51,414 bases of DNA from Bacteroidales bacterium (GTDB taxonomy: Bacteria; Bacteroidota; Bacteroidia; Bacteroidales; UBA932), in NCBI GenBank assembly GCA_024398295.1, contig JAKSJL010000006.1, positions 1-51,414 of the forward strand, in the 5' to 3' direction. The position numbers were made by a program, and so were the translations under genes. Positions 43,561 through 51,414 of this stretch are shown here, piece after piece. A model generated the notes under the pieces. It saw nothing but the letters and a program-made list of their open reading frames with translations, was not told where the DNA came from and made no database searches. Position 1 is the first letter of the stretch, and each line of letters opens with the position of its first letter.

Positions 43561-46500
43561 TTAGAGTCCAAGTTTGAGTGTAAGAGTGAACTGCTTAGGA
43601 ACAGGGACAGCCACACCACCGGTGTTGAAGAACTCTGGATCCTGACCATTCAGCTTCTTGTCTGCATAGAGGAGGAAGAGGTTTGTAGCCTGGAGCTTGA
43701 TGGAAGCGTCCTTGAGCTTGAGGGCCTCATTCCAAGACTTTGGAAGTGCATAGTTGACAGAGATCTCCTTAAGGCGGACGAAGTCACCCTTGGCGATACG
43801 CTCGGTTGAGTAGTTGTAAGCGTTGTAAGCGTATGAGAGGTGAGTGTCGTTGTGGTTCTGAGTCTTGCTGGCAATGACAGGGATGGTGGTGATGTTCTCG
43901 TCACCTGATACTGTCCAGCGGTTCTTGAACTCCTTAGGCATAGATGAAAGGTCTGTGTAAGATCTTCTGAATACGCGGTCAAGACGAACTACGTTTCCGA
44001 ATGAGTAGGTAAGGAATATGTTGAGTGTGAGTCCCTTCCACTTGAAGATGTTACCGAATGAACCTACATCTGTAGGATCTGCGTTACCTGAATATTCGAG
44101 GAAGCCAAGCTTCTCAGGCTCTGAAGTCTGGAAGTAGATACCTGTGGTAGTCACGTTTCCGTCCTGATCAAGGAAGGTAGGAAGACCCTCTTCATTAAGA
44201 CCTCTGAATGGGATAGAGAAGATGGCACGTACAGGATAACCCTCCTGAGCGAAACCGTTTCCAGATACGAGGTCGATCACTCTCTTGCTGGTCTTAAGGT
44301 TAGTTACGACGTTGTGAGTGTGAGAGTAGATGAAGTTTGTGGTCCAAGAGAAGTTCTTGGTCTTCACATTTGTGGTAGAGAGGGTGAGCTCGACACCATC
44401 AGACTCCATTGAAGCGATGTTACCATACTTGCGTACTTCACCACCGACACCGGCAGTATTTGCTACACCGATGAGGTCGAAGTTGTTACGCTTGTACCAG
44501 TCAGCCTCGATGTTGATCCTGTTGTCGAACAGACCGAGATCCATACCGATGTTAAGCTCGTGCTTCTTCTCGTATGTGAGCTCTGAGTTTGCAAGAGAAG
44601 AGATGTAGAGCTGGCTCTCCTTCACTGATGTGAATGGACGCCATGGGTTGTCTGCGCGGATGACTACGAATGAGTTGGTCACGCTTGAAGGTCCACGGTC
44701 AGCGGTAAGAGAGTAAGATGCCTTGAGTGAAAGGTGTGATACGAAAGGAAGGTTGTCGAACCAGTCCTCCTCGTGTACGTTCCATGCTCCAGCGACGTTC
44801 CATGTAGGAAGCCAGCGTGCTGAACGGCTCTTTCCAAGCTTGTTCGTACCCTCATAACGAATGGTTCCGTTGAGGGTGTAACGACCCTTGTATGAGTATG
44901 TTCCGTTTCCGAAGAATGCGGCGCTGCGTACGTGTCTGTTACCGATGTTATAGTACTCAGAGTTCTCCTCTGCGCCCTTCTTGAACACTTCGTATGCGTA
45001 GCTAGGGGTCTCACCCATTGAGTACTGCATACCCCAACCTCTGAACCATGAAGAGTGGCGGTCATTTGAGTTTGCCTCCATACCACCATAGAGGTTGATG
45101 ATGTGGTTCTTTGCGAATGTGTTTGAGTAGTTTACTGTAGAACGGAAATCCCATCCTGTGATGGCGTTGTCCTGACGCTCATAGATACCTCCGTAAGGGA
45201 GTACTGTGATAGGGAGAGCGTAGATGTCATCAGGGTTTGTGTAGAGGAATGAGTTATTCTTTCTGATGGTAGAGGTACCCATCTCTCTGTATGCCATAGC
45301 CTGGTTTGACTCATCAAGGATGTAGTGCTCCTGAGAGGTAGCTGAGTGCTTTACAGCACCGAGAACCTTGAACTCGAGCTTAGAGACAGGCTTGTATGAA
45401 ACCTCGGTGTGGAGACGGAAGTCTGAGACTGACAGGTCGATATAGTTATTGTCAAGCTCCTTGAAGATGTTGAATGGAGCGTAGTTACGCTTGTAGGTCT
45501 CATCAGGGTCGAGAGCACGTGATGTGTTCAGCGCATAAGAGTAAGGGTTGATATCGAAATCACGCTTAACCTCACCGGATACTGCATCGATGTCTGAAGA
45601 AAGGGTACCAGGAGCCTGCTGCTTACGATATGAAGCATTTGACACGAGGTTAACAGAAAGCTTCTTCGAGATGTTGTAAGTGGTGTTGAGGTTTGCGGTG
45701 AAACGCTGTACTCCACTCTGGAGGGTCCAACCATCATCCTGCATGGCACTCAGTGAAGCGTAGTAGTGTGACTTGTCATTTCCGGAAGAAATAGACACTG
45801 AGTGATTGTGCTGGATGCTGTTTGTGAAAAGAAGGTCGAACCAATCGGTGTTCCTGAACTCGGCGTCGCGGAGGTATGCGGCTCTAGCCTCTGGGGTGTT
45901 TGCAAGTGCGAACTGGCCAGTGGTAGGGTTGTAAGTCGAGAGAAGATCGTACATCTTACCGAAGATACCGCTGTCGGCAGCATTTGAGGTCTCAGCGTAG
46001 TTCAGATAACCCTTCTGCTGGAGCTCCTGGTAGATAGACATCTGATCCTGGGAGTTCATGATGTTGAAGGTGTTATAAGAAGGCTTGAGACGGTAGGTGT
46101 ACTCACCGGTATAGCTGATACGGCTCTGTCCTGCTGCACCCTTCTTTGTGGTGATGACGATCACACCTGCCATAGCGCGGGCACCGTAGATAGAGGTAGC
46201 GGAACCATCCTTGAGGATCTGGAAGCTCTCGATATCGTCTGAGTTAAGACCTGCGATAGCAGAAGAGAGCAGGGTGTTTACGTCTCCTGATGAAAGCTCA
46301 TCAGCGCTGACGTCTACAACATCCTCCATGATGACACCGTCTACAACCCACAATGGCTTGGAGCTACCGTAGATGGAGGTAGCACCGCGGACGCGGATCT
46401 TTGGTGCGGTACCGAAGGTACCTGATACGTTCTGGACTGAGACTCCGGCTGCACGTCCTTCGAGTGAACGTGAGATGTCGGCGATACCACTAAGCTTGGC

Positions 46501-46887
46501 GTCTTCCGCCTGGACTCTGGTGGTAGAACCGGTGAAGAGACGCTTGTCCATCTTCTGCATACCGGTCACGACTACCTGCTCAAGCATTTCGGAGTCGTTC
46601 TTGAGCGTGACTTTGATGTTTGGTGCTACTGCGACTTCCTGGTCGAGCATACCGAGGTATGAAACAACCAAAGTCTTGGCAGAACTAGGAACGGAAAGCG
46701 AGAAGTTTCCATCTATATCGGTAACAGTACCGATCTTAGTGCTGCCCTTTACGAAAACGGAAGCTCCTGGAATAGGAAGTCCGTCTTCTTCAGCAATGAC
46801 GATACCTTTGACTGTCTGCTGCGCAAATGCAGGCAGCATGGTCAAAAGAATACCGGCCAAAATGAAAAGTAATTTAGCTTTTTTCAT
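43561..46887 (-). CDS. SusC/RagA family TonB-dependent outer-membrane transporter
   Basis: The 1108-residue protein has a signal peptide (about 1-22). A carboxypeptidase-D-like N-terminal extension follows (TVKGIVIAEEDGLPIPGASVFVKGS with DIDGNFSLSV). A TonB-box-like region with EQVVVTGMQKMDKR comes next, then the plug with FQILKDGSATSIYGARAMAGVIVITTKKGA (about 218-250), and a large beta-barrel ending in FTLTLKLGL. It imports substrates bound by the SusD partner using TonB energy. It heads a five-gene operon. No sigma/anti-sigma pair or hybrid two-component regulator is next to it. Confidence 0.95.
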   Translation of the reverse strand: MKKAKLLFILAGILLTMLPAFAQQTVKGIVIAEEDGLPIPGASVFVKGSTKIGTVTDIDGNFSLSVPSSAKTLVVSYLGMLDQEVAVAPNIKVTLKNDSEMLEQVVVTGMQKMDKRLFTGSTTRVQAEDAKLSGIADISRSLEGRAAGVSVQNVSGTFGTAPKIRVRGATSIYGSSKPLWVVDGVIMEDVVDVSADELSSGDVNTLLSSAIAGLNSDDIESFQILKDGSATSIYGARAMAGVIVITTKKGAAGQSRISYTGEYTYRLKPSYNTFNIMNSQDQMSIYQELQQKGYLNYAETSNAADSGIFGKMYDLLSTYNPTTGQFALANTPEARAAYLRDAEFRNTDWFDLLFTNSIQHNHSVSISSGNDKSHYYASLSAMQDDGWTLQSGVQRFTANLNTTYNISKKLSVNLVSNASYRKQQAPGTLSSDIDAVSGEVKRDFDINPYSYALNTSRALDPDETYKRNYAPFNIFKELDNNYIDLSVSDFRLHTEVSYKPVSKLEFKVLGAVKHSATSQEHYILDESNQAMAYREMGTSTIRKNNSFLYTNPDDIYALPITVLPYGGIYERQDNAITGWDFRSTVNYSNTFAKNHIINLYGGMEANSNDRHSSWFRGWGMQYSMGETPSYAYEVFKKGAEENSEYYNIGNRHVRSAAFFGNGTYSYKGRYTLNGTIRYEGTNKLGKSRSARWLPTWNVAGAWNVHEEDWFDNLPFVSHLSLKASYSLTADRGPSSVTNSFVVIRADNPWRPFTSVKESQLYISSLANSELTYEKKHELNIGMDLGLFDNRINIEADWYKRNNFDLIGVANTAGVGGEVRKYGNIASMESDGVELTLSTTNVKTKNFSWTTNFIYSHTHNVVTNLKTSKRVIDLVSGNGFAQEGYPVRAIFSIPFRGLNEEGLPTFLDQDGNVTTTGIYFQTSEPEKLGFLEYSGNADPTDVGSFGNIFKWKGLTLNIFLTYSFGNVVRLDRVFRRSYTDLSSMPKEFKNRWTVSGDENITTIPVIASKTQNHNDTHLSYAYNAYNYSTERIAKGDFVRLKEISVNYALPKSWNEALKLKDASIKLQATNLFLLYADKKLNGQDPEFFNTGGVAVPVPKQFTLTLKLGL

Positions 46888-46966
46888 GGCCTGAAGGTTT
46901 TAATTATTAAATGATAAATAGATGATTACCAAATTATCTAAGGCAAATCACCACTACTAACATTCA

Positions 46967-46997
46967 CAAATGTAAATAAAATGAAATACAAAGTCAA
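46967..46997 (-). promoter_or_regulatory. Promoter of the RagA/RagB operon
   Basis: On the minus strand TACATTTG (46974-46967) is a perfect -7 box. TTG (46997-46995) lies 20 nt upstream of it. The distance to the susC-like ATG is 79 nt, giving a leader of about 70 nt. The other half of the 210-nt gap (46999-47097) is AT-rich and shows nothing else. Confidence 0.65.
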
Positions 46998-47097
46998 TGA
47001 TTTCGGGTCAGTTTTTTTAAAGAAAAATGCCAACTGACCTGATAATCAGCTGGCTATGTATTAAAATTTTAATTCAAAAATGTTATGTTAGCGAAGC

Positions 47098-47994
47098 CTA
47101 GACGTGCTTCTTTCTAGAAATTCTCTCGATGACTGCTATGATGCCGATGCCGAGGATGCACCAGATGATTGCAGAAGGAATCTGCATGTCGATGAGGTCG
47201 GCGTGGTCACCTCTGAGGAGCTGTGCCTCGAAGATGGCTTCTGTATTTGCCCAAGGCCATACTTTCACAAGCGAGCCCAGGACGAAGCCTAGAAGCACGA
47301 GCATGGTCTGCTTCTGCCAGCGGGCCAGCAGCCAGTGCAGGAATTTCGCGAAGGCGAGAATTCCGACTGCGCAGCCAAGCGCAAATACCACCAGTACCGG
47401 GATGTTCAGCTCACTGATGGCGGACATGATGTAGTCGTACTTGGACATTATCACCAGAATGAAGCTGCCGGAGATGCCAGGCAGGATCATTGTGCAGATC
47501 GAAATAGCGCCGCAGATAAAGATAAACCACAGATCGTCAGGCGTTTCTGTAGGGGAGAGGGTGCATATGGCCACTCCCAGCGCAAGACCTATGATGACCA
47601 TGAGGATGTCGCGCAGCTTCCAGTCCTTTATGCCAATGAACATGACCACCGCCGATGCGACGATGAGTCCGAAGAAGAATGCCCACACTTGGATGGGATG
47701 GTAGGCGAGCTGGGTCTCGATGAGCTTCGCGAGGGAGAAGATGCTGGCAGCGACTCCTATCACAAGGGCGATGAGGAATCTGCCATGGATGGCCTTCCAG
47801 AACTCCTTGAACTGACCATGGAGAAGTGCCTTCCAGGTCGCTGGCTCCATGACGGAGTTCAGTGCCCCAATGATCTCTTCATAAATACCCGTGATGAGGG
47901 CCATGGTGCCACCAGAAACACCAGGGACCACATTCGCGGCCCCCATGAGGAATCCTTTGATTCCCACTACTATGTCTTTCCAGAATTTCTTCAT
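47098..47994 (-). CDS. DUF368 family polyprenyl-phosphate translocase
   Basis: The 298-residue polytopic membrane protein carries the DUF368 signature: GIKGFLMGAANVVPGVSGGTMALITGIYE (about 12-40) and the second half-repeat GAISICTMILPGISGSFILVIMSKYDYI. Members of this family have been shown to move undecaprenyl phosphate back across the inner membrane, recycling the lipid carrier used for peptidoglycan and surface glycans. It is the last gene of a three-gene minus-strand set, 3 nt after DUF6913. Confidence 0.88.
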   Translation of the reverse strand: MKKFWKDIVVGIKGFLMGAANVVPGVSGGTMALITGIYEEIIGALNSVMEPATWKALLHGQFKEFWKAIHGRFLIALVIGVAASIFSLAKLIETQLAYHPIQVWAFFFGLIVASAVVMFIGIKDWKLRDILMVIIGLALGVAICTLSPTETPDDLWFIFICGAISICTMILPGISGSFILVIMSKYDYIMSAISELNIPVLVVFALGCAVGILAFAKFLHWLLARWQKQTMLVLLGFVLGSLVKVWPWANTEAIFEAQLLRGDHADLIDMQIPSAIIWCILGIGIIAVIERISRKKHV

Positions 47995-47997
47995 CTT

Positions 47998-48531
47998 TTA
48001 CTGCATCTGTCTGAGAAGGTTCCTGAGCGACAGGAATACCTCGTACTGCGATGAGTTCTCGGTGCCAGCCACGACGATGTCGAAGACATTGCCAGGAAGC
48101 TGTTTGCGGCCTATCTTGAAGCGAGCCTCGCTGCAGTTTGCCATGTACTCGATAGTGAAGTCTGTAGAGTTCACAAGCGAGATGAACAGGTCAGGTCGCC
48201 TGTCGAGCATGACGCCGATCTTTTCCTTTGAAGGCTTGCCGAACCAGTTCAGGTCCTTCTTCAGTATGGTGGTGTTTATGCTCGTGATGAGCAGCTCATT
48301 CTTGCCTATCTTTCTGAAATCGAAGAAGAATATCTCCGCATGTATGTTGTTCTCCCTGAAGAATGTGAGGAGAGCAGCCTTGCACTGGTCGAACGACGTG
48401 TCTTCCACGTCGATGAATGCTACTGCGGTGTGGATGTCCCTCAGAGGTACGATGTGCGTAGGAACCTTGCTTCCGTTCTTCGCAAGGGTCCTTCTCTGGA
48501 ACATTCTCTGGATAGCGTCTTTTACAGCCAT
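47998..48531 (-). CDS. DUF6913 family protein
   Basis: The 177-residue cytosolic protein fits the Bacteroidota DUF6913 family by length and pattern: a basic start, a FFDFRKIGKNEL segment, DLNWFGKPSKEKIG (about 92-105), then RPDLFISLVNSTDFTIEYMANCSEARFKIGR. The function is unknown. It lies between the PfkB kinase gene (15 nt) and the DUF368 gene (3 nt). Confidence 0.7.
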   Translation of the reverse strand: MAVKDAIQRMFQRRTLAKNGSKVPTHIVPLRDIHTAVAFIDVEDTSFDQCKAALLTFFRENNIHAEIFFFDFRKIGKNELLITSINTTILKKDLNWFGKPSKEKIGVMLDRRPDLFISLVNSTDFTIEYMANCSEARFKIGRKQLPGNVFDIVVAGTENSSQYEVFLSLRNLLRQMQ

Positions 48532-48546
48532 ATGCTTACACTTTCT

Positions 48547-49554
48547 TTAGTCTAGTTTTCCTCCGTTTGCCACAATGAGCTCGCGGATTTCCTGCTTCGC
48601 TGCCTTCCAGCGAGGGATGTCGATCTTTGTGCCGATCACTTCGACTACCTTGGCCGCAATGATCGAGCCAATCTCGCCGCACACCTTAAGCGGCATCCCG
48701 AGCGAGTGGGCATAGAGGAAGCCGGCAGCATAGGTGTCACCGGCGCCGGTGGCGTCGATGGTGTCAGCAGGCCAGACAGGGATGTAGTGCTTCTCCTCTC
48801 CGGTCTTCACCCAGCTTCCGTCCTTTCCGACCTTCACTACCGCTATCTTGCAGTGGCGCGAGATCTCATCGAGCGCAAGTACAGGGTTATCGATCTTGGT
48901 GAATGCCTTGGCCTCGGTCTCATTCGCAAATACGATGTCTACATACTTCTCCACGATGTCATGGAGGAAGGCCTCGTTTGACTCGACTACATTGTACGAT
49001 GCCATGTCGAGGGAGATGATGCATCCTGCGTCGTGAGCGAGCTCGACGGCGCGGCGGATGAGTGCCTGGTTCTGCACGAGGTAGCCCTCGATGTGGAAGT
49101 AGTCGTGGCCCTCGAAGTACTCGGCCTTCAGATCCTCGGGCACGAGATCCAGCGCCGCTCCGAGATACACCGCAAAGGTGCGCTCGGCGTTACCTCCACT
49201 CACGAACACCATGGATCTGCCGGAAGAGTGCTCGCTCTTCAGCAGGGTGGTCTTCACTCCGTACTGCTCCTGGTCGCTCTTGAAGAGCAGGCCAAGCTCG
49301 TCGTCGCCTATCTTTCCAATGAAGCTGGAAGGCATGCCGAATATGGCTGTGCAGGTGATGGTGTTTGCTGCGGAACCGCCAGCTACATACTTGACACCCA
49401 GAGGCTTGAGTGCAGCCCATATCTTATCGCCAGTCTCCATGTCCACATGCTGCATGCTGCCCTTTGGAAGATGATAGGTCTTCAGAAGGGTGTCGTCTGG
49501 AAGGACGGCGAGGATGTCGGTCAATGCGTTTCCGATGCCAAGAATAGATTTCAT
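48547..49554 (-). CDS. PfkB family kinase, adenosine-kinase-like
   Basis: The 335-residue protein has the ribokinase-fold motifs: IGNALTDI near the start, GGSAANTITCTAIFG (59-73) and TIDATGAGDTYAAGFLYA with catalytic Asp273. The sequence resembles the adenosine kinase-like branch common in Bacteroidota. The substrate (adenosine, another nucleoside or a sugar) is not certain. The frame extends two codons upstream to TTG 49560, but ATG 49554 is preferred. It heads a set with DUF6913 and DUF368. Confidence 0.85.
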   Translation of the reverse strand: MKSILGIGNALTDILAVLPDDTLLKTYHLPKGSMQHVDMETGDKIWAALKPLGVKYVAGGSAANTITCTAIFGMPSSFIGKIGDDELGLLFKSDQEQYGVKTTLLKSEHSSGRSMVFVSGGNAERTFAVYLGAALDLVPEDLKAEYFEGHDYFHIEGYLVQNQALIRRAVELAHDAGCIISLDMASYNVVESNEAFLHDIVEKYVDIVFANETEAKAFTKIDNPVLALDEISRHCKIAVVKVGKDGSWVKTGEEKHYIPVWPADTIDATGAGDTYAAGFLYAHSLGMPLKVCGEIGSIIAAKVVEVIGTKIDIPRWKAAKQEIRELIVANGGKLD

Positions 49555-49575
49555 ACCCAATTTATAATCTTAAAA

Positions 49576-49618
49576 GGCAAATTTAAACAAAAATCTTCTA
49601 AAAATGCCTAAATTTGCC
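49576..49618. promoter_or_regulatory. Overlapping divergent promoters, PfkB gene / flippase-like gene
   Basis: A perfect 10-bp inverted repeat (GGCAAATTTA 49576-49585, TAAATTTGCC 49609-49618, 23-nt spacer) contains two outward TAnnTTTG boxes, both TAAATTTG. The minus box lies 23 nt before the kinase ATG. The plus box ends 5 nt before ATG 49622 and lies downstream of the ATG at 49604, so it argues against the long start. Confidence 0.6.
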
Positions 49619-49621
49619 ATG

Positions 49622-50626
49622 ATGAACAAGAAAGTATCCAAAATACTGAAGTTTTCGCTCTCAGCGGCACTAGCAGCAGTGCTGCTTTTCTTTGCATTCA
49701 GGGGAGTGGATTGGGATGCTTTCTGGGCTGGCGTCGGCAGCTGCCGATGGACCTGGGTGCTTGCCGGCATGGCGTGCGGCATGCTTGCCTTCCTGCTCAG
49801 GGCAGTGAGGTGGATGATCCTGGTGAGACCATTGGACAGAAAAGTGAGGTTCTCGACTTTGTTTGACGCCGTGTGCATTGGCAATGCTGCAAATTGTGGC
49901 ATCCCAGGCGCAGGCGAGTTCGTGCGCTGTGGCCTTCTGGTCAGTGCAGAGGCCTCTTATGACAAGGTTCTCGGCACCATTGTCATAGAGCGCATGTGGG
50001 ACCTTCTCAGCCTTGCGCTCATCCTTGCCGGCCTCACTGTGTTCAAGTGGGATATCTTCGGCACCTTCATGTATGACAGGATACTCATCCCCGCTTCAGC
50101 GCGCTTGAATGTGGGAATGGGATGGATGATAGCCGCTCTTGTAGTGCTTGGCCTCGCGTGTCTCTGGGCGCTTGTGCATTTCAAGGACAGAAACAGTCTG
50201 TGTGCCAAGGTCTGGGGTGTGCTCTCCGGCCTCTGGGAAGGCGTCAGAACCGGACTTCGCCTTGAGCATGCCGGCTTGTTCGTCCTCTACACCCTCCTCA
50301 TCTGGGCGGCCTACTGCCTTCAGAGCTTCTGCTTCATCCGCGCCCTGCCAGGCTTCGCAGAGCTAGGCGCGCTTGATGCCGTGTTCCTCATGGCAGCCGG
50401 TAGCATTGCTTCAGTGGTACCAGTGCCAGGCGGCTTCGGCGCATACCACTTCATCGTGGCCACCGCGATCGCCTCGCTGTATGCCCTTCCTTGGGAGTCG
50501 GGCATCCTCTTCGCGACGCTCGCGCACGAGGCCCAGGCAGTCACGATGCTCCTTTCTGGCCTCGCGTTCTACATCGCCTACCACCTCAGGCGAGTGGAGA
50601 AAAAAGATTTATCGACAGACCTTTAG
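49622..50626 (+). CDS. UPF0104 / LPG-synthase TM-region family membrane protein
   Basis: The polytopic protein (334 residues from this start) has about eight membrane helices and the family motifs FLLRAVRWMILVRPL, GNAANCGIPGAGEFVRCGLL and the C-terminal SVVPVPGGFGAYHF (PF03706). Members are membrane proteins proposed to flip or transfer lipids; the AglD and MprF-flippase regions belong here. Specific function is not known. The frame is open from ATG 49604, but the -7 box at 49609-49616 lies inside that extension. Start 49622 (or 49619) is therefore chosen, and the transcript would be leaderless or nearly so. Confidence 0.8.
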   Translation: MNKKVSKILKFSLSAALAAVLLFFAFRGVDWDAFWAGVGSCRWTWVLAGMACGMLAFLLRAVRWMILVRPLDRKVRFSTLFDAVCIGNAANCGIPGAGEFVRCGLLVSAEASYDKVLGTIVIERMWDLLSLALILAGLTVFKWDIFGTFMYDRILIPASARLNVGMGWMIAALVVLGLACLWALVHFKDRNSLCAKVWGVLSGLWEGVRTGLRLEHAGLFVLYTLLIWAAYCLQSFCFIRALPGFAELGALDAVFLMAAGSIASVVPVPGGFGAYHFIVATAIASLYALPWESGILFATLAHEAQAVTMLLSGLAFYIAYHLRRVEKKDLSTDL

Positions 50627-50637
50627 AATTGTTTAAT

Positions 50638-51411
50638 ATGAAAAAGTCACTATCGCTTGTCGTGATGCTCATTCTTGCATCAACCATCTGCAGTGCGCAG
50701 TATGTGGAAAAACTTCATTATGAGTCCTTTTATGGTAAGGTAGTCAATGAATCAGGAGTGACTGTGAGTCCTTCTGAGTTTTCAGATTACCTTGATGAGA
50801 GTACGGCTCAGATGTGCTCGTTTGCTTATAAGAGGCTCAAGTTCTCCCAGCATGCCGCGATAGGCTCCTTGACCGTGGGTACTGTAGGTCTAGTGTCAGG
50901 TATTTACCTTGGACTGAAAGGCACTATCGATATATTGGGCTCCGGTGGCGATGTTATGATGAGTCCACTTGTAGGCCCTTTGTGCTCCTTGGGAATAGTC
51001 GGATTCTATTCTAGCTTCGGTTTTAGTGGTTCTGCTATGCTGAATTCCGCTCGCTTGAGAGGCGCCTTGTCAAGTTATTATTCTCCGATATCTTACTCGC
51101 CTGATCCAGAGCGCATTGCGCGACTGGCACGTACGCATCAGGCATTCAAGACAGGCTGCACTATAGGTACTTCAGCCTTCGCCGCAGGCATCCTCGCCTT
51201 CGGCGTATATACGATGTTTTCTACATGGGATCTTCCAGACAGCGTGTACGCTGGCACGTACTTAGCCACTATTTCAGGTGCACTTGTCGCCACAGTCTGC
51301 TCGTTCGGACTGCTGAGCACCGAACGTCGCTTCTACACTGCTTCTGGCAGCTATCCACTTGTAACTATAGGCCCGACCACATCCGGCGTAGGCCTTGCTT
51401 TCAAGTTCTAG
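50638..51411 (+). CDS. Exported protein of unknown function
   Basis: The 257-residue protein has a signal peptide (MKKSLSLVVMLILASTICSAQ) and then several hydrophobic helices (for example GSLTVGTVGLVSGIYLGL and TGCTIGTSAFAAGILAFGVYTMF). It ends in VGLAFKF, a terminus that resembles a last outer-membrane strand. I recognise no family. The frame extends upstream to 50491 inside the flippase-like gene, but ATG 50638 with its signal peptide is clearly the start. It lies 11 nt after the flippase-like gene. Confidence 0.75.
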   Translation: MKKSLSLVVMLILASTICSAQYVEKLHYESFYGKVVNESGVTVSPSEFSDYLDESTAQMCSFAYKRLKFSQHAAIGSLTVGTVGLVSGIYLGLKGTIDILGSGGDVMMSPLVGPLCSLGIVGFYSSFGFSGSAMLNSARLRGALSSYYSPISYSPDPERIARLARTHQAFKTGCTIGTSAFAAGILAFGVYTMFSTWDLPDSVYAGTYLATISGALVATVCSFGLLSTERRFYTASGSYPLVTIGPTTSGVGLAFKF

Positions 51412-51414
51412 CTT

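Noticed and set aside
50491-50637. N-terminal extension of the last exported protein
   Set aside because: It overlaps the flippase-like gene in another frame, while ATG 50638 begins a normal signal peptide.

Overview
The window reads as a chromosomal segment of a member of the Bacteroidales (Bacteroidota), probably gut or rumen associated. The evidence is a SusC/SusD (RagA/RagB) pair, fimbrillin and BspA-like surface lipoproteins, DUF3109, DUF368, DUF6913 and DUF4302 family genes, and many promoters of the Bacteroidota type (TTTG, 19-21 nt, TAnnTTTG). Base composition looks near 50-55% GC, with more AT-rich patches at 36.77-38.3 kb and in intergenic regions. No rRNA, CRISPR array, transposase or phage gene is visible. 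Two tRNA genes are present, Leu(TAA) and Arg(TCT), both on the minus strand.

Layout. 1-2.2 kb: the tail of a Cys/Met-metabolism PLP enzyme, then a minus-strand set of a two-helix membrane protein, a BAHD-like acyltransferase and a GNAT acetyltransferase. 2.2-8.2 kb: tRNA-Leu and the rod-shape cluster mreB-mreC-mreD-mrdA(PBP2)-rodA on the minus strand. 8.2-12 kb: ispD, an Lrp/AsnC regulator and topA. 12.1-16.4 kb: a plus-strand operon of PBP1A, D-Ala-D-Ala ligase and prmC. 16.5-23.8 kb: an unknown lipoprotein, a U32 (RlhA-like) gene with a TPR protein, and an M16-family protein without its zinc motif followed by DUF3109. 23.8-29.9 kb: a minus-strand operon of an Ig-like/LRR surface lipoprotein, a fimbrillin-like lipoprotein, an omega-amidase-like nitrilase and a GHL10-type glycoside hydrolase. 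29.9-36.3 kb: a KefB-type antiporter, then a tight operon NfeD-flotillin-XRE regulator-TlpA thioredoxin-class A acid phosphatase. 36.3-38.3 kb: a scar-like accessory patch with an EamA transporter remnant, a 102-bp tandem repeat, a truncated lipoprotein and two AT-rich lipoproteins, bounded by tRNA-Arg. 38.5-47 kb: a RagA/RagB locus with an Mx1-type metallopeptidase lipoprotein, a DUF4302 lipoprotein and a frameshifted BACON-like lipoprotein. 47-51.4 kb: DUF368 (polyprenyl-phosphate translocase), DUF6913, a PfkB kinase, and divergently a UPF0104-type membrane protein with an exported protein.

A strong theme is the cell envelope: elongasome proteins, a bifunctional PBP, Ddl, a likely lipid-carrier recycler, flotillin/NfeD and many exported lipoproteins. 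The most unusual observations are: (i) three of four divergent gene pairs are served by -7 boxes that form perfect inverted repeats, including the two normally free positions, with spacings of 12, 13 and 23 nt; (ii) a bacterial protein with BAHD acyltransferase hallmarks; (iii) a 102-bp, four-times-GGTGC/GCACC repeat block flanked on both sides by broken genes; (iv) an M16-fold protein lacking HxxEH in both halves; (v) a flotillin operon carrying its own small HTH regulator. No single wholly new system is proven by sequence alone.
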